Shown here: positions 28,704 through 37,863 of the stretch, in pieces | Numbering within the stretch: the first letter of the stretch is position 1 | Layout of the letters: the number at the start of each line of letters is the position of its first letter | Assembly: GCA_040754335.1 (NCBI GenBank) | Contig: JBFMCV010000004.1 | Coordinates: forward strand, 124,001-188,000 | DNA length: 64,000 nucleotides | Direction of reading: 5' to 3' | Origin: Thermodesulfobacteriota bacterium | GTDB lineage: Bacteria; Desulfobacterota_D; UBA1144; Nemesobacterales; UBA2774 | Notes under the pieces: model-generated | What the model saw: only the letters and a program-made list of their open reading frames with translations | Databases searched by the model: none | Told to the model about the DNA's origin: nothing | Made by a program: the position numbers and the translations under genes

Positions 28704-29462
28704 TCAGAGCCTCACAGATATGCCCTTCGAGCCCATATGCTCCTTCGCCTCTCTTATGGAATGCTCGCCGTAGTGGAATATGGATGCGACGAGCACGGCG
28801 TCCGCCTCCCCGTCCCTGACGCCGTCCGACAGGTGGTCGAGGCTTCCCGCGCCTCCCGAAGCGATAACCGGTATCGAGACTGCCCTCGATACGGCCCTCG
28901 TGAGCTCTATGTCGTAGCCCGATTTAGTCCCGTCCTTGTCCATGCTCGTGAGGAGTATCTCACCCGCGCCGTTTTCCTCCATCTTCTTCGCCCACTCGAT
29001 AGCGTCTATTCCCGTAGGGTTCCTCCCGCCGTGCGTATAGACCTCCCATTTTCCTTCCGAGACGCGCCTCGCGTCTATCGCAACGACGATGCACTGGCTC
29101 CCGAACCTCTCTGAAGCCCTCTTCACGAAATCTGGGTCTTTTACTGCGGCTGTGTTTATAGATACCTTGTCGGCCCCGGCGAGCAGGAGCTGCCTCACGT
29201 CCTCTATAGTCCTCACACCCCCTCCCACAGTAAGCGGTACGAAAACCTCCGCCGCTGTCCTCTCGACGACGTCTACCATCGTTTTCCTCTCCTCGTGCGA
29301 AGCCGTTATGTCAAGGAAGCAGATTTCGTCCGCCCCCTCGTCGCTGTATTTCTTCGCGATCTCGACCGGGTCGCCCGCGTCCCTGAGGTTTACGAAATTA
29401 ACGCCTTTCACGACCCTCCCGTCCTTGACGTCGAGGCACGGAATTATTCTCTTCGACAGCAT
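28704..29462 (-). CDS. hisF: Imidazole glycerol phosphate synthase subunit HisF
   Basis: The 252-residue cyclase subunit of imidazole-glycerol-phosphate synthase, a TIM barrel that uses ammonia from HisH to form IGP and AICAR in histidine synthesis. Catalytic Asp residues are in [14 protein letters not shown] and SMDKDGT; phosphate-binding GGG and ASGGAG are present. Its ATG overlaps the hisA stop by one base, so the two are translationally coupled. hisH, the glutaminase partner, is not in the window. Confidence 0.95.
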   Translation of the reverse strand: MLSKRIIPCLDVKDGRVVKGVNFVNLRDAGDPVEIAKKYSDEGADEICFLDITASHEERKTMVDVVERTAAEVFVPLTVGGGVRTIEDVRQLLLAGADKVSINTAAVKDPDFVKRASERFGSQCIVVAIDARRVSEGKWEVYTHGGRNPTGIDAIEWAKKMEENGAGEILLTSMDKDGTKSGYDIELTRAVSRAVSIPVIASGGAGSLDHLSDGVRDGEADAVLVASIFHYGEHSIREAKEHMGSKGISVRL

Positions 29463-30184
29463 TAGGAGTACCTTTCTATGGCGTCCGTAAGATTAATAGT
29501 GCCTGTGTAGATCGACTTCCCCAGTATCACGCCGTAGAGCCCGATACTTTCGAGCGGCTTCAGCTTTTCGAGGTCATCTGTCGTGGCGATGCCGCCCGAA
29601 GCGATGACCGGGAGAGGAGAAGATTCTATGAATTTCTTAGCCGCTTCGATATTGATTCCCTCCATCGTCCCGTCCCTGTCGATGTTCGTGTTGAGTATCA
29701 TCGAGACCCCTGCATCCTCGAGCCTGCGGAGCACATCTCCGGTATCCGCCTCTATGACCTCTTTCCAGCCCTTTACGGCAATCTTGCCGTTTTTGGTGTC
29801 TATTCCCACGGCGATACACCCTGGGAACTCTCCGCACGCCTGTCTAAGGAATAGGTCGTCCGAAAAAGCGGCTGTCCCCAGTATCACTCTTTTTACACCG
29901 AGGCCGAAATATTTCCTGACTGTCTCTATGTTCCTTATGCCTCCCCCCGCCTGAACCGGGCACGAGACCTGAGAGGCGATCTCCCTGACGACGTCCATGT
30001 TCTGCGGCTCTCCGGTAAACGCCCCGTCGAGGTCGACTACGTGTATCCATTCCGCCCCGCTTTCTTCCCACCTCCGTGCTATCTCCCCGGGGTTTTCCGA
30101 AAACACCGTTTCAGTCCCTTCCTCTCCCTTAAAGAGCCTAACGCATCTCCCGTCCTTGAGGTCTATCGCCGGTATGATGTGCAT
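29462..30184 (-). CDS. hisA: ProFAR isomerase HisA
   Basis: The 240-residue HisA TIM barrel catalyses the Amadori rearrangement of ProFAR to PRFAR in histidine synthesis. Catalytic Asp in [14 protein letters not shown] and in [10 protein letters not shown], plus phosphate-binding AGGGIR and ASGGIA, are visible. GGAG seven bases before the ATG supports the start, which abuts the stop of the preceding secreted-protein gene. It is paralogous to, and coupled with, hisF. Confidence 0.95.
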   Translation of the reverse strand: MHIIPAIDLKDGRCVRLFKGEEGTETVFSENPGEIARRWEESGAEWIHVVDLDGAFTGEPQNMDVVREIASQVSCPVQAGGGIRNIETVRKYFGLGVKRVILGTAAFSDDLFLRQACGEFPGCIAVGIDTKNGKIAVKGWKEVIEADTGDVLRRLEDAGVSMILNTNIDRDGTMEGINIEAAKKFIESSPLPVIASGGIATTDDLEKLKPLESIGLYGVILGKSIYTGTINLTDAIERYS

Positions 30185-30862
30185 TCAATTCTCCAGGAGG
30201 TACTGGCTGAACTCAAGAGCTGTCTCGCGGGCCCCCTCTTTCGCAAGCTCGTCGGAGGTGATCCACTTCGCGCCCCTTTTGAAGAACTTCCCGATCTCGT
30301 AGACGTTTTCGAGGAGCGGCTTCTGAGTCTCCTTGAAGTACGATTCCCATAATACTCGTCCGTCCCGCGTATCGAGCACCTCGACGCTGAACGTGACGGC
30401 GGCGGGAGATTCCACCCCTATGGCGGACCCCTCCCTCTCCGTGTATTCGGAAATCGCTCCCGTCATCACGGCGTCGACGCCCAGGCTCTTGCCCGCAGCG
30501 ACGGCCTGCTCCCTGTAAGACAATTTAGGATTGTCAGCCTTTGTGCTCAGGAATTCCGACTCGGATTTTTGTAGCGGGATTATTTCTATTCTCATTAGCT
30601 CGGCCGTGAGGGCTTCATACAAGTTGATAGTAAGATACCGCTCCTTCTCCTCAACGGTCTCTTCGGGCATCGATTCCGATAGAGAGGCTTTCGACGTGAA
30701 CGGTATCAGGGCGAGGGATTTGATCCTGTCCCGCAGGCGCGCGTGGGGCGCTTCTGTCTCCTCGTTCTGCGCGAATGCGGAGGATAACAGGCCGGAATCA
30801 AAGAAGATTGCAGATAATATTATAAGCGCGGAGAGAAGGAGGAAATTTCTTGTCGGTTTCAT
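30185..30862 (-). CDS. Exported TolB-N/CsgG-like protein of unknown function
   Basis: A 225-residue protein with a signal peptide (about residues 1-32, ending AFA) and no membrane segment afterwards. The mature part has SLALIPFTSK, a stretch NLYEALTAELMRIEIIPLQ and AAGKSLGVDAVMTGAISEY followed by a beta strand pair ending DTRDGRVLWE, a pattern shared by the CsgG/TolB-N-like nucleotide-free alpha/beta fold often found in envelope lipoproteins; no lipobox is present. It is the first gene before hisA-hisF-dgt, an unrelated grouping. Function unknown. Confidence 0.7.
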   Translation of the reverse strand: MKPTRNFLLLSALIILSAIFFDSGLLSSAFAQNEETEAPHARLRDRIKSLALIPFTSKASLSESMPEETVEEKERYLTINLYEALTAELMRIEIIPLQKSESEFLSTKADNPKLSYREQAVAAGKSLGVDAVMTGAISEYTEREGSAIGVESPAAVTFSVEVLDTRDGRVLWESYFKETQKPLLENVYEIGKFFKRGAKWITSDELAKEGARETALEFSQYLLEN

Positions 30863-30926
30863 CTGTTAATAAATATACAGGAATATAGGATTAGTGGAAG
30901 CGGTGCGGGCGGCCTGTTCCTGCAAT

Positions 30927-30954
30927 TTGAATTATCCGCTGCTTTAAACATAAT
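30927..30954 (+). promoter_or_regulatory. Candidate promoter of the EVE gene (leaderless type)
   Basis: TTGAAT (30927-30932), 16-base spacer and CATAAT (30949-30954). The ATG is only seven bases after the -10 box, where transcription would start, and no ribosome binding site is present. Confidence 0.45.
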
Positions 30955-30961
30955 TAACCCC

Positions 30962-31375
30962 ATGAGCTACTGGCTCGTTAAATCGGAGCCTTCTACCTAT
31001 TCGTGGGACGACCTCGTCAAGGACGGCGGGACGCGATGGGACGGGGTCAGGAACTATCAGGCGAGGAATAACCTCGGAGCCATGAAGAAGGGCGACCTCG
31101 TGCTCTACTATCACAGCGGTGCTGCGCCCGGGATTGTCGGAATCGCCAGGGTCGTCAGGGAGTCCTATCGGGACCCGACCGCGGACGACGAGAGATGGGT
31201 CGCCGTCGACATAGAACCGGTCAAGCCTTTAAAGAGACCCGTATCGCTCGACGGTATCAAAAAGGAAAAGCGGCTCGGGAACATTTCGCTCATCAGACAG
31301 GGCCGTCTATCCGTCATGCCCGTTACGAAGGATGAATACGACGTCATTCTCGGCATGGGGTCGGTAAAGAAATAG
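30962..31375 (+). CDS. EVE-domain protein
   Basis: A 137-residue stand-alone EVE domain, the PUA-like fold of human thymocyte nuclear protein 1 that recognises modified cytosine in DNA or RNA. Signature features are MSYWLVKSEPSTYSWDDL at the N-terminus, WDGVRNYQARNNL, and DLVLYYHSG. Stand-alone bacterial EVE proteins are common and their role is not settled. It is divergent from the secreted-protein/his cluster; meaB follows 30 bases downstream. Confidence 0.9.
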   Translation: MSYWLVKSEPSTYSWDDLVKDGGTRWDGVRNYQARNNLGAMKKGDLVLYYHSGAAPGIVGIARVVRESYRDPTADDERWVAVDIEPVKPLKRPVSLDGIKKEKRLGNISLIRQGRLSVMPVTKDEYDVILGMGSVKK

Positions 31376-31405
31376 CCGTTTTGACAATCCGCCACCTCCC
31401 CATTA

Positions 31406-32383
31406 ATGTATCTCCCGATGACTCTCTCCGATTACGAATCCGGTCTCATAGACAAGATGCTGAGCGGGGACCGCGCCTCTCTCGCCCGTCTCATATCGAT
31501 CGCCGAGAGCAGGCATAAATCCCTACCCGAGATACTTATGCGCCTGGCTCCCGCCATGCGCGAACCCTACATAATAGGCATAACCGGCCCGCCCGGGGCG
31601 GGCAAAAGCACGATCACGAACAGGCTCATCCGCTCCTACAGGGATATGGATAAAAAGGTCGGGGTGCTCGCGGTCGACCCGTCGAGCCCCTTCACCGGTG
31701 GGGCCATTCTCGGGGACAGGATACGGATGCACGACCACGCGATGGACGACGGCGTGTTCATAAGGAGCATAAGCACGAGGGGGACGCACGGCGGGTTGTC
31801 CAGGGCCACGGTCGAGATAACGAAGCTCTACGGGGCGTACGGCATGGATTACGTCATCATAGAGACAGTCGGCGTGGGGCAGACCGAGCTCGACATCGTG
31901 GGCGTTGCGGATACCGTACTCGTGGTGCTCGTCCCTGAAGCGGGTGACTCGGTCCAGACGATGAAGGCCGGCCTCATGGAGATAGCCGACGTCTTCATCG
32001 TAAACAAGGCGGACAGGGAAGGGGCTGCGCTTATCGCGGCCGAGATCAAGCAGGTCGTGTCCCTCAGGAGGGCAGGCGGCTGGACCCCGTCCGTGCTACT
32101 CACGAGCGCGCTCAGCGGCGAAGGGATAGAAGGTATAATCGAGGCGGTCGAAAAACACAGGGATTATCTCTCCGGGAGCGGTAAGCTGATAACGAAGAAA
32201 GAGAAAAGGATCGAGGAGGAGTTTTCCGAGATAGTAAGGGGGCTCGTCGACGAGGAGATCGCCCGCAAGCTCGGAGACCCTGAGATAAAGAAGATTTACG
32301 ACCGCGTAAAAAGCGGGGAAATAGACCCCTACGAAGGCGCCGTGCTCGTCGTCTCGAAAATCATCTGTAGTGCAACCCTATAA
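31406..32383 (+). CDS. meaB: Methylmalonyl-CoA mutase-associated GTPase MeaB
   Basis: A 325-residue SIMIBI-class G protein that guards adenosylcobalamin loading of methylmalonyl-CoA mutase. The Walker A GPPGAGKST (61-69), VDPSSPFTGGAILGDRIRM, the ETVGVGQTE switch and NKAD for guanine specificity are visible. An ATG at 31418 (residue 5) is an equally possible start; a TTGACA at 31381-31386 with TAATGT at 31404-31409 might be a promoter that would favour it. The mutase itself is not in the window; the epimerase gene mce is at 37441. Confidence 0.93.
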   Translation: MYLPMTLSDYESGLIDKMLSGDRASLARLISIAESRHKSLPEILMRLAPAMREPYIIGITGPPGAGKSTITNRLIRSYRDMDKKVGVLAVDPSSPFTGGAILGDRIRMHDHAMDDGVFIRSISTRGTHGGLSRATVEITKLYGAYGMDYVIIETVGVGQTELDIVGVADTVLVVLVPEAGDSVQTMKAGLMEIADVFIVNKADREGAALIAAEIKQVVSLRRAGGWTPSVLLTSALSGEGIEGIIEAVEKHRDYLSGSGKLITKKEKRIEEEFSEIVRGLVDEEIARKLGDPEIKKIYDRVKSGEIDPYEGAVLVVSKIICSATL

Positions 32384-32478
32384 TTTACATCAGCCTGTCA
32401 AAGCTCCGGGCTCGATAAACGCCCGTCCCGTCTGCCCATGTCTTATAACGGCTCTCACGGAATGGTATCATAATCACT

Positions 32479-33180
32479 ATGCTTGAGTCCTTTATCCCCC
32501 TGTCCCTTTTCTTCGTCTTCCTTCTCGCCTCAGGCGCTTCGGGTAACGGCCGTTATGCCGGGAAGCGCTGGGACATGGTCGAGAGCCAGATAATTGCCCG
32601 GGGCATAAGGAACACCGCTGTCATTCAGGCGATGCTCAATGTACCGCGCCATGAGTTCGTGCCCGAGGAGATGAGGGACGAGGCGTATAACGACAACCCC
32701 ATACCCGTGGGCATGGGGCAGACTATATCTCAGCCATACATCGTCGCGCTCATGACCGAGCTCCTGAACCCCGCGCGGGGCATGAAGATACTGGAAGTGG
32801 GCACGGGCTCCGGCTATCAGTCCGCGGTGCTCGCCGAAACCGGGTGCGACCTCTACACGATAGAGATCGTCGAGAGCCTGGCGCAGAAGGCGCGCCTCGT
32901 TCTGGAAAAAATAGGATATTCCAACATCGCTTACAAAATTGGTGACGGATACCAGGGGTGGGAGGAGCACGCCCCGTTCGACGGCATTATAGTGACGGCT
33001 GCCCCCGGGCACGTGCCCGCTAAGCTACTCGATCAGCTCAAGGTAAACGGAAGAATGGTCATTCCTGTAGGCGGCGACAGCCAGGAGCTTCAGCTTATCG
33101 AAAAGACCGATACCGGGATTACGAAGAAGAGAATAACCGCTGTCCGCTTCGTCCCCATGACGGGCAGGTCGGAATCCTGA
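32479..33180 (+). CDS. pcm: Protein-L-isoaspartate O-methyltransferase with signal peptide
   Basis: A 233-residue SAM-dependent enzyme that repairs isoaspartyl residues in aged proteins. Core motifs are PRHEFVP, IPVGMGQTISQPYIVALMTE and the SAM-binding EVGTGSGYQSAVLA. Residues 1-23 (MLESFIPLSLFFVFLLASGA and on) form a hydrophobic leader that looks like a signal peptide, absent from the E. coli enzyme, so this protein may act in the periplasm. No lipobox is clear. The start has no ribosome site, but the leader is in frame and hydrophobic from the first ATG, and the next Met would delete only the leader. Confidence 0.88.
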   Translation: MLESFIPLSLFFVFLLASGASGNGRYAGKRWDMVESQIIARGIRNTAVIQAMLNVPRHEFVPEEMRDEAYNDNPIPVGMGQTISQPYIVALMTELLNPARGMKILEVGTGSGYQSAVLAETGCDLYTIEIVESLAQKARLVLEKIGYSNIAYKIGDGYQGWEEHAPFDGIIVTAAPGHVPAKLLDQLKVNGRMVIPVGGDSQELQLIEKTDTGITKKRITAVRFVPMTGRSES

Positions 33181-33218
33181 GAGTGCTATGCCCGGCCTTT
33201 CTGCTTAGTAAAACAACC

Positions 33219-34220
33219 TTATATGTCCAGGCTCACGTAATCCCCGAGCTCTATCTGCCTTGAGCTCTCCGTGATTATGCCTGTCGAGCAGCCCTCCTTG
33301 ACCTCGAGCACGACGATCTTCCCTATCAGCGAGCCGGGGATTATTACGTCCTTGTGTGCGTCGGGGTCGTGGGCCTTACGGGGCTGCGTATAGATCGAGA
33401 ATACGTTTCCGGGCACGACGTTGTTCACTTCGCCCGCGTCTATGTAAACGATGTCTCCCTTGCCGCTAAGCTCCGTATTGTTCTTCGTCTCTACTATGAA
33501 CCCGTCCACCCTACGGGTGCCCTTCCTCAGAATCACCTCTTTTACGAACGGCTCCTGGGGCCTTACCTTGGCTCCGCGCGTTATCTCGAGGTATGACGAG
33601 GTTATTACCGCAGTCGATTTCCTCTTGCCGAGTATCTCCAGGAGCTCGAGCTCGCCTTCTATCTGCACCTTATACCCGATCCTCTGTCCCGTTATCGGAT
33701 GCAGCACGGGCTTGGATGACCGGAATATAGTGAACTTGTCGCCTACGCCCGCTCCGTTCTTGGAGCCTACGTTCGTAAACACTATGTCCCCCGTGCCGAG
33801 GAGTATCTTGGGCGGCTCCGATGTCAGTATGGTGCCCATGTGCTCCCATTCGCCGGGCGTTATGAACCCTTCCGTTCCGCCCCGCGAGTAATAGTAGACA
33901 GGCGGCGGCGGCTCGATGTCCTCGAACGATACCTTGTGCGCCTTGGGCTCGACCTTTACAACCGGGATGTCGGGCTGCTGGGCTTTTAGCGCGATTACGT
34001 CCCCGGGGTATATGAGGTTCGGGTTGTCTATGTAGGGGTTTATCTCCCACAGCCTCGGCCAGAAGAGAGGGTTGCCGAAGAACCGCCCGGAGATCTTCCA
34101 GAGGGAATCCCCCGGCTCCACTACATAAATCGTCGTCCCGTCCTTGGGGGGCGGCAGGCTGCCCTGCGCCAAGGCGATGCCGGTCAGTAGAAAAATTGCC
34201 AATAGTGTTCTTAAATACAT
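33219..34220 (-). CDS. Secreted LysM-domain protein
   Basis: A 333-residue protein with a signal peptide (residues 1-18, ending ALA) and one LysM domain near residues 29-80 (YVVEPGDSLWKISGRFFGN, then NPNLIYPGDVIAL), which binds peptidoglycan N-acetylglucosamine. The remaining 250 residues are beta-rich and resemble the long C-terminal part of deltaproteobacterial LysM proteins; no enzyme motif is visible. GGAGG ten bases before the ATG supports the start. It is divergent from the RNase G gene. Confidence 0.85.
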   Translation of the reverse strand: MYLRTLLAIFLLTGIALAQGSLPPPKDGTTIYVVEPGDSLWKISGRFFGNPLFWPRLWEINPYIDNPNLIYPGDVIALKAQQPDIPVVKVEPKAHKVSFEDIEPPPPVYYYSRGGTEGFITPGEWEHMGTILTSEPPKILLGTGDIVFTNVGSKNGAGVGDKFTIFRSSKPVLHPITGQRIGYKVQIEGELELLEILGKRKSTAVITSSYLEITRGAKVRPQEPFVKEVILRKGTRRVDGFIVETKNNTELSGKGDIVYIDAGEVNNVVPGNVFSIYTQPRKAHDPDAHKDVIIPGSLIGKIVVLEVKEGCSTGIITESSRQIELGDYVSLDI

Positions 34221-34360
34221 CCCGTCAATCCTCCGTTAAGATAAGGAATCCGGCCGGGCCGGCTCCGTTCTTAATGCACTATTCAGATTTTACACCCATT
34301 TGGGATAAATTGAAAGTATTATTATATTCTTTTAGGCTTTCATATAGAGAACTTATAGAC

Positions 34361-34366
34361 TATACT
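34361..34366 (+). promoter_or_regulatory. Candidate -10 box of rng
   Basis: TATACT 47 bases before the RNase G start; no strong -35 box at the right distance. Confidence 0.3.
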
Positions 34367-34413
34367 TAAGAACGCTTGTAAAGTTTGGACAATGTCGGCC
34401 CGCGTTTGGCCCT

Positions 34414-35901
34414 ATGGACAACAGGATACTGATAAATATCACGTTCAATGAAACGAGGGTCGCCGTCATGGAAAACGGCGTCGTCGCGGAGCTTTACATC
34501 GAGCGAAAGTCCGCGCCGCGTATAGTGGGGAACATATACAAGGGCATCGTCGGGAAGGTCGTGCCGGGTATGCAGGCGGCTTTCATAGATATCGGCCTCG
34601 GGAAATCGGGCTTCATATCCGTCGAGGACGTGCACGAGGATTCTCTCTACGAATACTTCCTCGACGGCGGAAGCGAATCCCAGCAGTCGAGAAAACACGA
34701 CAGGGGGCTCATCCAGGACATACTCCGCGAAGGACAGCACGTCCTCGTCCAGGTGCTTAAGGAGTCGGTCGGAGGGAAAGGGGCGAAGCTGTCGTCCAAT
34801 ATCGGGATACCCGGCAAGTACTCCGTCCTTCTGGGCACGACCGATATAGTCGGGATATCCAGAAAGATAGAGGACCCGGCCGAAAGGGAAAGACTCGCGG
34901 AGATCATAAGGAGGATTAAGCCCGAAGGGAAAGGTATTATCGCGAGGACGGCCAGCGTAGGCGTCAGCGCGGATGAGATAGAGCAGGATATACAGGATCT
35001 GCTCCGTCTCTGGGAGGACATAAGGAAGAGAAGCGAAGAACAGAAAGCGCCGAGTCTCCTTTACGAAGAGCCCAGGCTCTATATTAAAGCGGTGCGGGAT
35101 TTCGTCTCGACCGAATACAACAGGATCGTCGTCGACTCCGAGCCCGTGTATCAGGAGGTCACGGCTTACCTCAGGCGCAATTTCCCCGACGCCTCCGTAA
35201 GCGTCGAGCTGTATCAGGACCCGGAGCCCCTGTTCTCGAGGTACGGCGTCGAGAGCGAGATAAGAAAGATATTCAATAAAAAGGTCTGGCTTAAATCAGG
35301 GGGCCATATAATAATCGAGGAGGCCGAGGGACTCACCGTCGTCGACGTGAATACCGGCAGGTATCAGAGCGGAAAGAGCCAGGAGGAGACCATATATACG
35401 CTTAACCTCGAGGCGGCCGCGGAGATAGTGAGACAGATAAGGCTCAGGAACCTTGTGGGCATAGTGGTGGTCGATTTCATAGACATAAAAAACCGGCAGC
35501 TCCGCGACCAGATATACGAGGCTTTCGTCGAGGCGCTGAAGCAGGACAGGGCGCGGTCCGCTGTTCTCGAGATGTCCCCCTTCGGGGTTATACAGATGAC
35601 GCGCCAGCGCGTTAGGGAGAGCTTGCTCACCGAGCTTGCGGAGCCGTGTCCCTACTGCGAGGGCTCGGGCTATCTCAAATCCAAGGACACGATCAGTTAC
35701 GAAATAATAAGGGAAATAAAGAGCAGGATCGTAAAGCCTTTCGTAAAGAGGATAGAAGTCCAGGCGAGCGCGAAAGTCATACACAGGCTTAAAGAGTTCG
35801 AGCACGAAAACCTGAAGCGCCTCGAGAAGGAGCACGGCGTCGCGATCGCGTATAAACCCGTCGAGGGGCGCATAGGCAGGTTCGAGGTCATAGCAGACTG
35901 A
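34414..35901 (+). CDS. rng: Ribonuclease G (Rne/Rng family)
   Basis: A 495-residue endoribonuclease acting in 16S rRNA 5' maturation and mRNA decay. It shows the N-terminal S1-domain region (NIYKGIVGKVVPGMQAAFID), the DNase I-like catalytic part with VVDVNTGRYQ and VVDFIDIK (Mg2+-binding Asp residues), and the CPYCEGSG zinc-link motif. Its length and the lack of a long C-terminal scaffold mark it as RNase G-type, not RNase E. It is monocistronic by position. Confidence 0.95.
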   Translation: MDNRILINITFNETRVAVMENGVVAELYIERKSAPRIVGNIYKGIVGKVVPGMQAAFIDIGLGKSGFISVEDVHEDSLYEYFLDGGSESQQSRKHDRGLIQDILREGQHVLVQVLKESVGGKGAKLSSNIGIPGKYSVLLGTTDIVGISRKIEDPAERERLAEIIRRIKPEGKGIIARTASVGVSADEIEQDIQDLLRLWEDIRKRSEEQKAPSLLYEEPRLYIKAVRDFVSTEYNRIVVDSEPVYQEVTAYLRRNFPDASVSVELYQDPEPLFSRYGVESEIRKIFNKKVWLKSGGHIIIEEAEGLTVVDVNTGRYQSGKSQEETIYTLNLEAAAEIVRQIRLRNLVGIVVVDFIDIKNRQLRDQIYEAFVEALKQDRARSAVLEMSPFGVIQMTRQRVRESLLTELAEPCPYCEGSGYLKSKDTISYEIIREIKSRIVKPFVKRIEVQASAKVIHRLKEFEHENLKRLEKEHGVAIAYKPVEGRIGRFEVIAD

Positions 35902-35997
35902 AGGGCTGGCTATTACCTGGAACACGGCTGTCACAATTCTCAAATTCGGCGCTATTATTAGTTAATAGTTGGATTCGAGCGCAGGGTAGGTTCGCTT

Positions 35998-36759
35998 ATG
36001 ACTCGTGCACTAAAATACCCGCTTATAATAGCCCTGATATTCCTCCTTGGCTGCGGGGGAGAGGACGGGGGCGAATCCGTAACAACGGATGAGTCCGCTC
36101 CTGAAGTTGCGGATGAGCCCGTTACGGAGACGGAGGACGTCCCTGAGGAAGAACCCGCCGACGCCGGGTACTCCCAACCTTCTCTGCCTTCCCTGGGGGA
36201 GATAAAATCCGTGAAAATTAACACTCTGTCCGCTAACCCGAGGGACGGGTTTCTGGCCGTAATAGAGTATGACGGTGAGGACATAGGGGGGACGGGTTTT
36301 ATTTATGACTGGAAGCTCAACGGGAACGATATAACGGGCGCGAGCGAAGAGAAGCTCGAATGGAGGGACGGCTTCAAAAAAGGCGATACGATAACTTTGA
36401 GCGTCACGCCCTACAACGACCTCGGCGCCGGCGCGTTGTCTGCCGAGGGGAGCATCACGATACCCAACTCGCCCCCTGTCATTACGTCCGAGCCTGATGC
36501 GTCCTTTGAGGAAGGGAGGTTCAGTTACATCGTGGAAGCCCGGGACCCGGACGGCGATCCCATCGATTTCAGCCTCAGGAGCGCACCACGCGGTATGACG
36601 ATAGAGCCCGCGGCGGGCCTCATTCTCTGGGAGTACGGTGAAAAGGACGCGGGCGATTATAAAGTGACCGTAATAGTCACGGACTCGGAAGGGGCTGAGT
36701 CCCGGCAGGAGCTGACTTTATCCATACACCCGCAGCAGGATTCCGGAGCCGTCGAATAG
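35998..36759 (+). CDS. Putative lipoprotein with Ig/cadherin-like domain
   Basis: A 253-residue lipoprotein: signal peptide with lipobox LLGC (Cys19), an acidic low-complexity linker (residues 20-60, many Glu/Asp/Pro) and two beta-sandwich domains. The second (about 155-245, EARDPDGDPIDFSL and ITSEPDASFEEGRFSYIV) matches the dystroglycan/cadherin-like 'putative Ig' fold common in extracellular bacterial proteins. Probably anchored in the outer or inner membrane facing the periplasm. Function unknown. Confidence 0.75.
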   Translation: MTRALKYPLIIALIFLLGCGGEDGGESVTTDESAPEVADEPVTETEDVPEEEPADAGYSQPSLPSLGEIKSVKINTLSANPRDGFLAVIEYDGEDIGGTGFIYDWKLNGNDITGASEEKLEWRDGFKKGDTITLSVTPYNDLGAGALSAEGSITIPNSPPVITSEPDASFEEGRFSYIVEARDPDGDPIDFSLRSAPRGMTIEPAAGLILWEYGEKDAGDYKVTVIVTDSEGAESRQELTLSIHPQQDSGAVE

Positions 36760-36914
36760 CATGTCAATCGGACCCGGCGCGCCCGCTATTGTTAGCAATC
36801 CATGAAATTGTTACACAGCTCTATAAAACACAGGTATATTTTATTTTGTTACGGGTCGTAATTTGTCCCGGTCAAATAATTCAGGTCGGATACGTAGTTA
36901 TAGCGGGTGACGTC

Positions 36915-37337
36915 ATGAGAAGGTCGTTTCAGGCGGGAATGTTCATAGAAAAGAAGATAGAGACGAAAGCGGAAATGGCTGCTTCCCGGTTCCACGAAAA
37001 TTCCCCGCGCGTGCTCTCGAGCCCTTCTCTCATTACCTTCATGCAGACGACTTGCGCCGACCTCATGGCCCCGTTCCTCGACCCGACCGAGATGGTCGTG
37101 AGCGTGAGGATGGAGATGAACCATCTGGCCTCGACCCCGATCGGATCGACTATAACCGTAAGGGCCGAGATCGACAGGATAGAGGCCAACAAGGTATATT
37201 TCAAGATCGATGCATACGACGAGGTCGAGAAGATCGCTACGGGTTACAACGATATGTTCATCATCAACGAAGAGAGGTTCGAAAGGGGTATCAGAAGGAA
37301 GCTCGGAGCGGATTCGCAGAAGGCGCAGTCCATGTAA
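36915..37337 (+). CDS. Hotdog-fold thioesterase (fluoroacetyl-CoA-thioesterase-like)
   Basis: A 140-residue hotdog protein. The ordered pieces SPRVLSSPSLITFMQTTCADL and MNHLASTPIGSTITVRAEI (each quoted in part) match the family that includes fluoroacetyl-CoA thioesterase FlK and many uncharacterised acyl-CoA thioesterases. The frame extends upstream to 36789, but that segment is unlike the family and I start at the ATG at 36915, preceded by GGGTGA. It lies 103 bases before mce; a shared acyl-CoA context is possible. Confidence 0.82.
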   Translation: MRRSFQAGMFIEKKIETKAEMAASRFHENSPRVLSSPSLITFMQTTCADLMAPFLDPTEMVVSVRMEMNHLASTPIGSTITVRAEIDRIEANKVYFKIDAYDEVEKIATGYNDMFIINEERFERGIRRKLGADSQKAQSM

Positions 37338-37440
37338 CGGCTCACTTCGCTTATATTCGTTGTGAGCTGTTTACTTTCAAATTTTCCCGGCATAAGTAAA
37401 ATCCCCCCTGTATTTCAATAACACGGACGGAGCGTAAATC

Positions 37441-37863
37441 ATGGCTAAGGGCGTATTGGAAAATTTGTATCACGTGGCGATCGCGGTCAGGGACATCGGC
37501 GAGGCGGAGAAGCTGTACGAGAAGGCGCTCGGTCTCAGGGTCGGGCACAGGGAGGTGGTGGAGGACCAGAAGGTGAAGACGACCATGCTCGTACCCGAAA
37601 AGGGCGGCGCCGCGGTGGAGCTCCTGGAGCCCCTGAGCGAAGACTCCCCGATCTCGAAGTTCCTCGACAAGAGGGGCGAGGGCATTCATCACATCTGCTT
37701 CCTCGTGGACGATATAGAGGCCGCACTCGAAAGGCTGAAGCGCGAGGGCGTGAAGCTCATAGACGAATCTCCCCGTCCCGGCGCATACAATTCGAGGGTC
37801 GCGTTCATACACCCGAAGGCGATGAACGGAGTGCTGATAGAGCTCGCCGAGATCGAGAAATAA
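37441..37863 (+). CDS. mce: Methylmalonyl-CoA epimerase
   Basis: A 140-residue vicinal-oxygen-chelate protein. It interconverts (2R)- and (2S)-methylmalonyl-CoA on the propionyl-CoA/succinyl-CoA route. Metal ligands are visible in NLYHVAIAV (His), HHICFLVDD (His) and LIELAE (Glu) near the C-terminus. GGAG eight bases before the ATG supports the start. meaB 5 kb upstream serves the same pathway. Confidence 0.92.
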   Translation: MAKGVLENLYHVAIAVRDIGEAEKLYEKALGLRVGHREVVEDQKVKTTMLVPEKGGAAVELLEPLSEDSPISKFLDKRGEGIHHICFLVDDIEAALERLKREGVKLIDESPRPGAYNSRVAFIHPKAMNGVLIELAEIEK

